Of a stretch of 64,000 nt of DNA, positions 1-7,291 are shown piece after piece. The stretch lies in NCBI RefSeq assembly GCF_030403745.1, contig NZ_JAQMWP010000028.1, positions 38,537 through 102,536 of the forward strand, written 5' to 3'. Source of the stretch: Streptomyces sp. S.PB5 (GTDB lineage Bacteria > Actinomycetota > Actinomycetes > Streptomycetales > Streptomycetaceae). Position 1 is the stretch's first letter; each line of letters begins with the position of its first letter. Made by a program: the position numbers and the translations under genes. The notes beneath the pieces were generated by a model. That model did not search any database and was not told the origin of the DNA. It saw only the letters and a list, made by a program, of their open reading frames with translations.

Positions 1-534
1 CCGGCCGTCCATCGAGGGGTCGACCGGGGCCGGGAAGGCGAGGTCGATGTCCCGGCTCGGCAGCAGGATGCGTACGTCGATCTTGGCCGGTTTCAGCCGT
101 CCGGCGTGAATCTGGCGCAGCGGTTCGCCGAGGGCGAGGTTGAAGGAGACCGAGGTCAGACAGAGGGCGTCGATCTCCACGTGCGGGGCCGCGAAAGCGG
201 CGGCGATACGCGGGGCGAGGGCCACCATCGTGGGCAGCGGCGGGGCTCCGGGGCCGGTCAGCGCCCTGCCGAGGTCAGGGGCGACGGTGGCGGGGCTGCC
301 CTTGGACACGTTGGTGAGCAGATGCTCGGACTGCAGGATGCGCAGGGCCTGCCGGACCGCCCCGCGCTCCACACCGAACTCGCTGGCCAGCCTGGCCTGA
401 GTGGGCATGCGCTGACCCGGCCGCAGCTCACCGGACCGGATCCGGGAACGCAGCTCGTCGGCCACCTCACGATGTGACGTGTGTGGCCGCTGTGACCTCT
501 CCCGTCCATTGACGGAGGCGTGTTTCGGGTCCAC
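1..534 (-). CDS. GntR-family transcriptional regulator (3' end off the left edge)
   Basis: DNA-binding regulator, 178 codons visible, C-terminus outside the window. Residues about 14-75 form a GntR winged helix: HREVADELRSRIRSGEL, then the recognition helix LASEFGVERGAVRQALRIL, then a short wing. The C-terminal part (VEIDALCLTSVSF, KIDVRILLPSRDIDLAFP) is not an obvious UTRA or FCD domain. I chose GTG at 534; TTG at 540 is in frame just after a stop. It is divergent from the small membrane protein at 717, and the space between holds two inverted repeats that it may bind. The family is clear; ligand and targets are unknown. Confidence 0.85.
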   Translation of the reverse strand, partial: MDPKHASVNGRERSQRPHTSHREVADELRSRIRSGELRPGQRMPTQARLASEFGVERGAVRQALRILQSEHLLTNVSKGSPATVAPDLGRALTGPGAPPLPTMVALAPRIAAAFAAPHVEIDALCLTSVSFNLALGEPLRQIHAGRLKPAKIDVRILLPSRDIDLAFPAPVDPSMDGR

Positions 535-620
535 AACCAAACACTACAACTTCCCGCCATCTTTGGGCAGTTAAGGAGAAGGTGGTTATGAGACGTCTCC
601 AAGCGGAGATAACTACGGTG

Positions 621-637
621 AAGTTGGCCACCAACTT
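621..637. promoter_or_regulatory. Inverted repeat, candidate GntR operator 1
   Basis: Perfect 7-bp inverted repeat (AAGTTGG, CCA, CCAACTT) in the region between the divergent GntR gene and the small membrane protein. GntR dimers usually bind short palindromes of this kind. The assignment is inferred from position only. Confidence 0.4.
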
Positions 638-664
638 GCAGAACATGGTCAAACTTCAAAGGGG

Positions 665-677
665 TTGGTGCCACCAA
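665..677. promoter_or_regulatory. Inverted repeat, candidate GntR operator 2
   Basis: Perfect 6-bp palindrome (TTGGTG, C, CACCAA) about 40 bp from the first repeat. It shares the TTGG/CCAA core and lies just upstream of the ribosome binding site of the gene at 717. Confidence 0.35.
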
Positions 678-716
678 GCCAAGTCATTCGTCTTGCTTCA
701 ACCAGGGGGGATCGTC

Positions 717-899
717 ATGCCGCTCGCCATCGCCATCGCCGCCCTCGCCATCGGATTCGAGCAGCTCATCCAGTGGAAATGGGGGCCGATGGGCATCATC
801 GCCTTCATCCTTCTCACCGTCGGCATCAAGGCAAAGAGCACCATGGTCGGCGGCATCGGAGCGGCGATCCTCGTGATGCTGCTCGCCCAGTCCGGCTGA
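717..899 (+). CDS. Small integral membrane protein (60 aa)
   Basis: 60-residue hydrophobic protein. A G-rich ribosome binding site (about 704-710) precedes ATG 717. Two membrane segments are visible: residues 1-18 (MPLAIAIAALAIGFEQLI) and about 26-57, which includes GIIAFILLTVGIKAKS and a Gly/Ala-rich end. The loop QWKWGPMG carries aromatic and charged residues. No enzymatic motif is present. It is divergent from the GntR gene and probably controlled by it through the two inverted repeats between them. A G/C-rich hairpin follows the stop. Function unknown. Confidence 0.75.
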   Translation: MPLAIAIAALAIGFEQLIQWKWGPMGIIAFILLTVGIKAKSTMVGGIGAAILVMLLAQSG

Positions 900-930
900 C
901 GGACCGCCCAAGTCCGTTCAGCCCAGCCGG

Positions 931-965
931 CCGGGCTCTCTTCCGGAGGGGAGCCGAGAGCCCGG
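931..965 (+). terminator. Rho-independent-type hairpin after the 60-aa gene
   Basis: 10-bp stem CCGGGCTCTC (931-940) pairing with GAGAGCCCGG (956-965), 15-nt loop, 31 bp after the stop at 899. No strong U tract, as is common in Streptomyces. Confidence 0.55.
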
Positions 966-1289
966 TCGGTCGGTACAGCCACAACTCCACACCGACAACT
1001 GAAGACCGCCGTCGCACAGCCACAACTCAACATCGGCAAGACAGAGCACAGCTACGGATACACGGATACACGGATACAGAGCAACAGCTACGGATTCGTC
1101 CCCTGTCACCGACGGGAAGGAGCCTCAGAACACGCCCGGGCACCGAGGCCGCCCGGACGTACGCAGCAGGGCGTCGACCACACGGGCGGCGCCCGCTCGT
1201 TCGTTCGCCTTGGCCCCGGCCACGCGCTTCACCCGGCCGGTGTCGTCCCGGCCGGCCTCGCCCCCGGCCGGTGTCGAAGGCGCCGGGAT
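966..1289. other. Intergenic region with short direct repeats
   Basis: No convincing gene. It holds three perfect tandem copies of the octamer ACGGATAC at 1054-1077. Short diverged repeats flank it: CAGCCACAACTC occurs twice, and a CAGAGCA(A)CAGCTACGGAT unit occurs on both sides of the octamers. The 3' part (1190-1289) is CCGGCCGG-rich and lies downstream of the minus-strand rsiG gene, where it may act in termination. Confidence 0.5.
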
Positions 1290-1865
1290 TCAGATCAACA
1301 GGTCGTCCACCTGCGCCTCCCCCTCCCGGTATCGCCGCGCGATCTCGCCGCTGCACTCGTCCGTCGTCTCCTGCAGCCGCTGCCGGCGCCGGGAGACCTG
1401 CTGCTCGTACCGCACGAGCCGCCCCATCGCGGTGCTCAGCTCCACATCCGTACGGGCCTGGAGGTCCGAGAGCTCCACCTCGGCGAGCATCTCGGCGGCG
1501 AGGCGGCGGTACTCCTCGTTGTGGGGGGTGCCGAGGGTGACATGGCGGGCGGAGGAGCGCTGGCGGGCCGGGGCGTCCGTGAGGATCTCCGGGAGCCGCT
1601 CGACCACCGAACCCTCCCCCGCGGGCGACCTGCGGGCCAGTTCCGCGCGGAGGATGTCGATACGGCCCTGCAGCAGCCGCCGTACATAGCTGAGGTCCGC
1701 CTCGTCGCGCTGGGCGTCCCGGCGCAGGGTGCGCAGCTCGGGCAGGCTCAGCGAGGACAGGTCGTGCTCGGGCGGGTCCGCGGGCAGCCGCGGTTCCTCC
1801 GTGCGCTGCGTGGGCGGCCGGACGGCAGCCCCAGGAGGCTGCTGCCCGGTACTCGGTGTGCTCAT
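1290..1865 (-). CDS. rsiG: RsiG, c-di-GMP-dependent anti-sigma factor for WhiG
   Basis: 191-aa protein with a disordered Pro-rich N-terminus (1-33) and two long helices predicted to form an antiparallel coiled coil. Both helices carry the RsiG c-di-GMP motif E-x3-S-x2-R-x3-Q-x3-D: copy 1 at E55, S59, R62, Q66, D70 and copy 2 at E154, S158, R161, Q165, D169. In Streptomyces, RsiG loaded with a c-di-GMP dimer holds sigma WhiG inactive and so times the switch from aerial hyphae to spores. Start ATG 1865, monocistronic. Two intact motifs make the assignment firm. Confidence 0.93.
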   Translation of the reverse strand: MSTPSTGQQPPGAAVRPPTQRTEEPRLPADPPEHDLSSLSLPELRTLRRDAQRDEADLSYVRRLLQGRIDILRAELARRSPAGEGSVVERLPEILTDAPARQRSSARHVTLGTPHNEEYRRLAAEMLAEVELSDLQARTDVELSTAMGRLVRYEQQVSRRRQRLQETTDECSGEIARRYREGEAQVDDLLI

Positions 1866-2023
1866 GTGCCTCTACCGTCCCCTCGACCGGCGTGTGTGAG
1901 CATCGTGCCACCCCAAGTGGCCGCTATGTGACCGAGTGCCCCCGATCGGCCCCAGATGGGGGGTTAAGGATCAAAAACAATCCCGAGGAAAGGTCACTTC
2001 GCGGCGACCGGCATGATGGTTCC

Positions 2024-2449
2024 ATGCGCGCAGTGGTACAGAGGGTCGACGGCGCGAGTGTCGTCGTCGAGGGTGAGACCGTCGGAGAGATCGTCGGCGA
2101 AGGGCTCTGCGTCCTCGTCGGGGTCACCCACGAGGACACCAAGGAGAAGGCCGCCCAACTCGCCCGCAAACTCTGGTCGATCCGCATGCTGCACGACGAG
2201 AAGTCCTGCAGCGACATCGACGCGCCGCTCCTCGTCATCAGCCAGTTCACGCTCTACGGCGATGCGCGCAAGGGGCGCCGGCCCACGTGGAACGCCGCCG
2301 CTCCCGGCGATGTCGCCGAGCCGCTGGTCGACGAGGTCGTCGCCCAGCTTCGCGCTCTCGGTGCGACTGTGGCCACGGGCCGCTTCGGCGCCCAGATGCG
2401 GGTGTCCCTGACGAATGACGGCCCGTTCACGGTCCTGCTGGAGATCTGA
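2024..2449 (+). CDS. dtd: D-aminoacyl-tRNA deacylase
   Basis: 141-aa Dtd enzyme that hydrolyses D-amino acids (and achiral glycine) from mischarged tRNA. It has the expected length and opens with MRAVVQRVDGASV. Family hallmarks are SQFTLYGDARKGRRP around residues 73-87 and the C-terminal TNDGPFT containing the Gly-cisPro chiral-selection element. ATG 2024 begins the conserved N-terminus and is the only sensible start. It stands alone, divergent from rsiG across about 160 bp. Confidence 0.96.
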   Translation: MRAVVQRVDGASVVVEGETVGEIVGEGLCVLVGVTHEDTKEKAAQLARKLWSIRMLHDEKSCSDIDAPLLVISQFTLYGDARKGRRPTWNAAAPGDVAEPLVDEVVAQLRALGATVATGRFGAQMRVSLTNDGPFTVLLEI

Positions 2450-2921
2450 ACCACCGGCCCGGACAACACCGCATCCCTGACGGGTTGAGGGGAAGGTGCT
2501 TGTTCCTTGTTTATGAGTAGGGACCAAGTGGGGACAACTCAGTAGAGTTGGCAGTCCAATTGGTCGACATGACCGCTCAGCCACCCGGCAGTCTTCTCCC
2601 TGTCAGCCCAGGTGAGCCAGGTTCTCGGGGCAGCGGACACCGACTCGCGGGGCTCGTGACAGCGAGCCCCCTCGACATCGGCGGGCCCTGCCGGGGTGGT
2701 CATCCCGGCAGGGTCTTCGTCGTACGTTCCGTACCGCAGGCGGGGGAGCACCGCCCCCTGCGTTCTCCGGCCTCAAATCCCGTACATCTGGGGCGTGTTG
2801 ACTGGCCGCGCCAATGGGCATCTCTCGGAGCACAGAACATCACGGAGTATGCGGCTGTCACCGCGTCGTCCGTGATTCGCCGAACACCTGGGCTGACGTG
2901 ATCGACAAAGGGAGAAGCGGC
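2450..2921. other. Intergenic stretch without a convincing gene
   Basis: Between dtd and the small membrane gene at 2922. Open frames run through it on both strands, for example from an ATG at 2569, but I recognise none of their products and they lack a good ribosome binding site. The last about 100 bases are less GC-rich and probably carry the promoter for the gene at 2922. Confidence 0.4.
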
Positions 2922-3173
2922 ATGACACACCACCCGTCCGCAGGGCCGGATCCAGGCAAGTCTCCGGGGACTCAACCGCAGGCCGGCGGCCTCGACATCG
3001 CACGGATTCCGCTGCCGAACGCGGTCACGGCGGTCATCATCGTGGTCGCGGCGCTGGCTGCCGGCATCACCGTGCTGATCGTGATGCCGGGGGTGCTGGA
3101 GGCACTCGGCAGCGCCGTGACGATCACTGGTGGGGGCTTCACGCTCGCGGCAAAGATCGCGGTGCCACGCTGA
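2922..3173 (+). CDS. Small membrane protein of unknown function (83 aa)
   Basis: 83 residues preceded by a good ribosome binding site (GGAGAAG, 2911-2917). The N-terminus is hydrophilic and Pro/Gly-rich (about 1-32). One strong membrane helix follows at about residues 36-56 (AVTAVIIVVAALAAGITVLI), then a second weakly hydrophobic stretch ending TLAAKIAVPR. No family is recognised. It is convergent with ygfZ, with a 12-bp gap. The ribosome binding site and TM helix support a real gene, but the evidence is thin. Confidence 0.55.
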   Translation: MTHHPSAGPDPGKSPGTQPQAGGLDIARIPLPNAVTAVIIVVAALAAGITVLIVMPGVLEALGSAVTITGGGFTLAAKIAVPR

Positions 3174-3185
3174 CGCCCGCCTCGC

Positions 3186-4151
3186 CTACGGCTCGACCAC
3201 GACCTCCTGCGCCGCCGCCGTCGTGTCCGCCAGCAGCGCCGCCTCCACCGGCACGTTCCGCTTCACCAGGGCGAGGGCGACCGGGCCGAGCTCGTGGTGG
3301 CGTACCGATGTCGTGATGAAGCCGATCTTGCGGCCGTCGGGGCCGTCGTCCGCGAGGCGGATGTCGGTGCCGGCGGGGGGCAGGTGCACCTCGCTGCCGT
3401 CCAGGTGGAGGAAGACCAGCCGCCTCGGCGGCTTGCCCAGGTTCTGGACGCGGGCGACCGTCTCCTGGCCCCGGTAGCAGCCCTTCTGGAGGTGAACGGC
3501 CGTTCCGATCCAGCCCAGTTCGTGCGGGATGGTGCGGTGGTCGGTCTCGAAGCCTAGGCGGGGGCGGTGGTGTTCGACGCGCAGCGCCTCGTAGGCCAGC
3601 AGGCCGGCCGCCGGGCCCGCCTTCTCGGCGTACGACTCCAGGTCGGCGCGCGGGAGGAACAGGTCGCGGCCGTACGACGTCTCGCGTACGACGACGCCCT
3701 CCGGCACCTCGGTGATCGAACCCGCCGGGAGGTGGACGACCGCGATGTCCGCCGTGCGGTCGGCGACCTCGACGCGGTAGAAGAACTTCATCGACTCCAG
3801 GTACGCGATCAGCGCCTCCTGGGTGCCGGGCTCGACATGGGCCCAGACCGTCACGCCGTCGTCGACCAGGTACAGGGCGTGCTCGATGTGGCCGTTGGCG
3901 GAGAGGATCAGTGCCTCGGTGGCCTCGCCGGCGGGCAGCTCGGAGACATGCTGGGTGAGCAGCAGATGCAGCCAGCTGAGGCGGTCCTCGCCGGTGACGG
4001 TGAGAACGCCACGGTGCGAGAGGTCCACGAAGCCGGTGCCGTCGGCGAGGGCGCGCTGTTCGCGGAACAGCTCGCCGTAGTGGGCGGCGACGCCTTCGTC
4101 CACGCCCTCGGCGGGGACGGCGCCGGGCAGGGACAGCAGAGGGCTCTTCAT
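3186..4151 (-). CDS. ygfZ: Folate-binding YgfZ-type protein (GcvT-like fold)
   Basis: 321-aa member of the YgfZ/IBA57 family, which binds tetrahydrofolate and helps maintain or assemble certain Fe-S enzymes. The diagnostic K-G-C-Y-x-G-Q-E motif is present as KGCYRGQETVARVQNLGKPP (about 222-241), with the conserved Cys. The N-terminal domain (HYGELFREQRALADGTGFVD, then LSHRG, LTVTGEDRLSWLHLLLTQ) is GcvT-like. Start ATG 4151, 10 bp after the nur stop. It is the last gene of a minus-strand operon with nur and the nitrobindin-like gene. Confidence 0.92.
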   Translation of the reverse strand: MKSPLLSLPGAVPAEGVDEGVAAHYGELFREQRALADGTGFVDLSHRGVLTVTGEDRLSWLHLLLTQHVSELPAGEATEALILSANGHIEHALYLVDDGVTVWAHVEPGTQEALIAYLESMKFFYRVEVADRTADIAVVHLPAGSITEVPEGVVVRETSYGRDLFLPRADLESYAEKAGPAAGLLAYEALRVEHHRPRLGFETDHRTIPHELGWIGTAVHLQKGCYRGQETVARVQNLGKPPRRLVFLHLDGSEVHLPPAGTDIRLADDGPDGRKIGFITTSVRHHELGPVALALVKRNVPVEAALLADTTAAAQEVVVEP

Positions 4152-4161
4152 ATGCCTAAGC

Positions 4162-4611
4162 CTACGACTCGGTAGTTGAAGCCTTGAGGGAAGCTTTCCT
4201 GGAGCAGTCCTCGCAGCGGCCGAAGATCGCGAAGTGCTTCATGTCCGTCTCGAACCCGAAGGCCGAGCGCAGCTTCGCGGTGAACTCCGCCGCCACCTGG
4301 ACGTCCGCCTCGATGACGTTCTCGCAGTCCCGGCAGACCAGGTGGATGTGGTGGTGGCGGTCCGCCAGGTGGTACGTCGGCGCCCCGTGCCCCAGATGGG
4401 CATGGCTGACCAGGCCGAGCTCCTCCAGGAGCTCCAGCGTCCGGTAGACCGTGGAAATGTTGACCCCCGACGCCGTCTTCTTCACTTCCGTGAGGATGGC
4501 GTCGGGGGTCGCGTGCTCAAGGGTGTCCACGGCTTCGAGCACAAGTTGCCGCTGCGGGGTCAGCCGGTAGCCGCGCTGCCGCAGATCACTCTTCCAGTCG
4601 GTGCTCACCAC
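4162..4611 (-). CDS. nur: Nur, nickel-responsive Fur-family repressor
   Basis: 149-aa Fur-family regulator. Residues 1-85 form the winged helix (recognition part NISTVYRTLELLEELGLV) and the rest dimerises and binds metal. All ligands described for Streptomyces Nur are present in the same numbering: His33, His86, His88, His90 (M-site) and His70, His72, His126 (Ni-site). Two CxxC pairs (C93/C96, C133/C136) are also present. Nur with Ni(II) represses nickel uptake and the Fe-type superoxide dismutase. Start GTG 4611 keeps that numbering; GTG 4608 is an alternative. It sits 16 bp downstream of the nitrobindin-like gene. Confidence 0.93.
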   Translation of the reverse strand: MVSTDWKSDLRQRGYRLTPQRQLVLEAVDTLEHATPDAILTEVKKTASGVNISTVYRTLELLEELGLVSHAHLGHGAPTYHLADRHHHIHLVCRDCENVIEADVQVAAEFTAKLRSAFGFETDMKHFAIFGRCEDCSRKASLKASTTES

Positions 4612-4627
4612 ACCCGGAAGTCTAGAA

Positions 4628-5203
4628 CTACTTGAAGAAAGCGATCCCGTCGTCCGGCATGTCGTCGGGCAGGGCCTTCGCCCAGCGCTCGACGTCCTCC
4701 GGGGTGACGACCTTCTTCAGGTGCGCGGACATGTAGGGGCGCAGCTCGACCTCGGGGGTCTGCTTCTCGCCGACCCACATCAGATCGCTGTTGACATAGC
4801 CGTACAGGCGCTTGCCGCCGGTGTACGGGCCCGAGGCCGCGGTACGCGCGACGGCGTCCGTGACCAGGTCGATCTGCGGCTTCTGCTTGGCGAGCTCGCC
4901 GTACCAGATCTCGACGACGCCGTCGTCGCGGACCATCGTGATCTCGACCTTGCGGTCGGCGTCGACGCGCCAGAAGCCGTGCTCGGACTCCAGCGGACGG
5001 ACCTTGTTCCCGTCGTTGTCCAGGACCCAGGTGTGGGACTGGTACTCCAGGAAGTCCCGGCCGTCGTGGGAGAAGGTGACCTCCTGCCCGAAGTTGCACT
5101 TCTCGGAGCCGGGGAAGTCGTGCACGCCCGCGCCGGCCCAGTTGCCGAGCAGGAAGACGAGCGGGACGAGGTCCTTGTGGAGGTCGGACGGGATCTCGAT
5201 CAT
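4628..5203 (-). CDS. Nitrobindin-like FABP-family beta-barrel protein
   Basis: 191-aa protein of the FABP/UPF0678 (nitrobindin-like) family, a 10-stranded beta-barrel that binds heme in characterised members. It has the family signature LLGNWAGAG (19-27), which closes the barrel, and FSHDGRDFLEYQSHTW typical of the strands. A C-terminal His in MSAHLKKV (about 160) is a candidate heme ligand. Start ATG 5203 begins the conserved MIEIPSDLH. It is in an operon with nur and ygfZ downstream and a 33-aa ORF upstream. Heme or NO binding is inferred from the family. Confidence 0.88.
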   Translation of the reverse strand: MIEIPSDLHKDLVPLVFLLGNWAGAGVHDFPGSEKCNFGQEVTFSHDGRDFLEYQSHTWVLDNDGNKVRPLESEHGFWRVDADRKVEITMVRDDGVVEIWYGELAKQKPQIDLVTDAVARTAASGPYTGGKRLYGYVNSDLMWVGEKQTPEVELRPYMSAHLKKVVTPEDVERWAKALPDDMPDDGIAFFK

Positions 5204-5226
5204 GAGAGGCAGTTCCTAGACGTGGG

Positions 5227-5328
5227 TCAGCGCTGGCCCTGGTACAGCTTCTTCACCGTCAGCCCGGCGAAGGCGAGGACGCCGACGCAGACCAGGACGA
5301 GCAGAGCTTCGAAGAAGTACTCAAGCAC
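5227..5328 (-). CDS. 33-aa single-pass membrane peptide at the head of the nur operon
   Basis: Short gene: GTG 5328 preceded by AGGAG at 7-8 nt, stop at 5227. The product begins VLEYFFEALLVLVCVGVLAF and ends AGLTVKKLYQGQR: an acidic N-tip, one membrane helix (about 6-24) and a basic cytoplasmic tail. The stop lies 23 bp upstream of the nitrobindin-like ATG, so both are probably co-transcribed. It resembles small regulatory membrane peptides, but function is unknown. Support: strong ribosome binding site, clean TM/positive-inside pattern and position. Confidence 0.7.
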   Translation of the reverse strand: MLEYFFEALLVLVCVGVLAFAGLTVKKLYQGQR

Positions 5329-5386
5329 TTGGTGCTCCTACGTTGAGCGAGTGTTGGGTTCCCCCCTCTGGGGGGAGGTGCACGGG

Positions 5387-5417
5387 CCGGGCCCCAGCTT
5401 AGTCGGCCGGGGCCCGG
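5387..5417 (-). terminator. GC hairpin terminator after the paralogue operon
   Basis: Perfect 9-bp stem CCGGGCCCC (5387-5395) with GGGGCCCGG (5409-5417), 13-nt loop. It lies downstream of the minus-strand gene ending at 5454 and upstream of the 33-aa ORF, so it separates the two operons. Confidence 0.65.
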
Positions 5418-5453
5418 TCTTCTCCGCGAGGTACGCCTCAGCGCCCCCGTCGC

Positions 5454-6407
5454 TCAGCCGAGCAGCTGGCTCTGCAGCGTCACCGTCTGCTGGAAGGGGA
5501 CGGCTGCGGCGGTGCCTTTGCGGGACTGGATGACGAGGGCGACCACGTCACCGGCGGCGAGGTAGGCGTGCCGGACCTGTTCGGTGCCGTACGGCTTGTC
5601 CTCGACGTGGACGGCGCGCTCGATGTTCTCGACCGCTGCCCCGACCGGGAAGTCCGGGTCCAGCTGGGAGCTGTCGGTGCCGCGCACGTTGTACAGGGCG
5701 TCGTCGGACCCCGAGAATCGCTGCCAGATCCGGTCCGCGATCTCAGCCGTGTCGAACTGGAGCAGATAGACGCGGGTGTGCGTGCCGTCGTCGGTCTTCC
5801 AGCCGCGGGCCGCGATGTGCCGCAGCCCGTGGTCCGTGAGCTTCTGCGCCATCTCGGCCCGGTCCTCCGGGTCCTTGTACTCCGCGAGGTAGTCCTTCGT
5901 CGCCAGCCAGCCGTCCTTCCCGTCGAGCGCCTTGTCGGCCGTCGCGCCCTCGGGTGCGGGCAGCAGGAGCTTGCGCAGGTCGGCGTGGTGAGTACCGGCC
6001 GTGTTCTCCTCGGCGAAGGGCGCCGGGCTGCCGGACGGCAGCGGCGGCTTGACGATCTCCGGGTACTCCCAGCGCCCGTCCGACTCGGTCGCGAGTCCCG
6101 GTACGTCCGTCCGCTCCATCCGCGTGATGCCGTACGCCGTCCCCGCGCCGGCGACGGCGAAGACCACGACGGCGGCGGTCCAGCGCAGGACGGCCCGCAG
6201 GACCCGTCGGTCCTTCGGCGCCGGAGGGTCCGAAAGGACCGAGGCCTGCGGGGGCGCCACGGGCACGGGCGGCACCACGAGGGGCTGCGGCTCGGCCTGC
6301 TGCGCCGGTTGTGCCTGCTCGCTGGCTTGCGCCTGCTCGCTCGCTGGTGTCTGCGCGCTCGCTTGCGTCTCCTCGGTCCGCTGCGTCGGTTGCGTCTGCT
6401 CGGTCAT
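5454..6407 (-). CDS. Membrane-anchored protein, paralogue 3 of 3
   Basis: 317 aa. A Gln/Thr/Ala/Pro-rich cytoplasmic N-terminus (about 1-65) is followed by one membrane helix (LRWTAAVVVFAVAGAGTAYG) and an extracytoplasmic domain. That domain contains LRKLLLPAPEGATADKALDG and a mixed alpha/beta region ending TVTLQSQLLG. Its start ATG 6407 overlaps the stop of the preceding gene (ATGA), so it is the last gene of a three-gene translationally coupled operon. The three products share architecture and parts of sequence. No known family is recognised; the secreted part looks like a sensor or binding domain. Confidence 0.85.
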   Translation of the reverse strand: MTEQTQPTQRTEETQASAQTPASEQAQASEQAQPAQQAEPQPLVVPPVPVAPPQASVLSDPPAPKDRRVLRAVLRWTAAVVVFAVAGAGTAYGITRMERTDVPGLATESDGRWEYPEIVKPPLPSGSPAPFAEENTAGTHHADLRKLLLPAPEGATADKALDGKDGWLATKDYLAEYKDPEDRAEMAQKLTDHGLRHIAARGWKTDDGTHTRVYLLQFDTAEIADRIWQRFSGSDDALYNVRGTDSSQLDPDFPVGAAVENIERAVHVEDKPYGTEQVRHAYLAAGDVVALVIQSRKGTAAAVPFQQTVTLQSQLLG

Positions 6408-7291
6408 ACGGCCTCCCCCGGCTCTGCGATGCGGTCGAGCTGCTCGGCGAGAAGCGCCGCGATCGACTTGGTGTCGAGTGACTTGACGCCGTCGGCGGTG
6501 GCGCTGATCAGGATGTCGCCCTGGTAGGCGGAGCAGAACATCATGTCGAGGTCCTCGTCGGCGTCCTTGGGCGGCAGGAAGCACTCGGCGTTCTCGAAGC
6601 CCTTGATCTCCGGGCCCTTGCGGAAGACGTCCAGGGCGGCGAGGAAGGTGTTCTGGGACGTCGAGATGTCCTTGGCGGCGGCCCTCTTCTCCATCCGGGA
6701 CAGCGTGATGCTGACCACGGAGACGCCCTGCCCGCTGGCGTTGCTGCCCGTGGAGTTGATGTAGCTGCGCATCGCCATGCCGGTGATGCGCTGCTTGTCG
6801 ATCCGCTTCTCCAGCTCCTTGCGCTGGGTGCGGGGCAGACCGCTCAGCGACTCCTTGCGCAGGGCGGTCGCCTGGGCACCGCTGAGTTCGGCGTCGGAAC
6901 CGAACTCGGCGAGGTCCGGGCCCCGGTTCCAGCCGTCGGTCCCGTACGGCACGAGGACCCCGGCCAGCCCCTTGGCGGTGGCCGCCTTCTCCTCGTCCGC
7001 CTCGGCCGCCTCGGCCGCCTTCGGGAACTTCCAGACCGGTGCACCGGCGTCCCGGTCGGCGTCGTCCACGGTCACGACGGTGAAGCCGACACCGGCCACG
7101 ACGGCACCGGCCAGCAGCACGGACCCGGCGATCGCGGCGACACGACCACGGCGGACGGGCTTCTTGGCGGGCTGAGCGGGACCCTCGTCCGGGACGGGGC
7201 TCTGGAGGACTTCGGGAGCGGAAAGGACCTCGGGGGTTTCAGGAACCGCCGCGCTCTCAGGAACCGCCGCGCTCTCGGGAATCTCGCTCAC
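6404..7291 (-). CDS. Membrane-anchored protein, paralogue 2 of 3
   Basis: 295 aa with an acidic, repeat-bearing N-terminus (ESAAVPESAAVPETPEVLSA), a basic stretch KKPVRRGRVA, a membrane helix (AAIAGSVLLAGAVVAGVGFT) and an extracytoplasmic domain of about 220 aa. That domain includes LSGLPRTQRKELEKRIDKQR and a Cys-containing segment (NAECFLPP, MMFCSAYQGDI) that may form a disulfide. It overlaps its neighbours on both sides by 4 nt. It is the most diverged of the three paralogues and lacks the LRKLLL motif. Function unknown. Confidence 0.85.
   Translation of the reverse strand: MSEIPESAAVPESAAVPETPEVLSAPEVLQSPVPDEGPAQPAKKPVRRGRVAAIAGSVLLAGAVVAGVGFTVVTVDDADRDAGAPVWKFPKAAEAAEADEEKAATAKGLAGVLVPYGTDGWNRGPDLAEFGSDAELSGAQATALRKESLSGLPRTQRKELEKRIDKQRITGMAMRSYINSTGSNASGQGVSVVSITLSRMEKRAAAKDISTSQNTFLAALDVFRKGPEIKGFENAECFLPPKDADEDLDMMFCSAYQGDILISATADGVKSLDTKSIAALLAEQLDRIAEPGEAV

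Noticed and set aside
2569..2901. ORF of about 110 codons downstream of dtd
   Set aside because: No ribosome binding site, no recognisable domain and unusual composition. Kept as non-coding, but expression data could change this.
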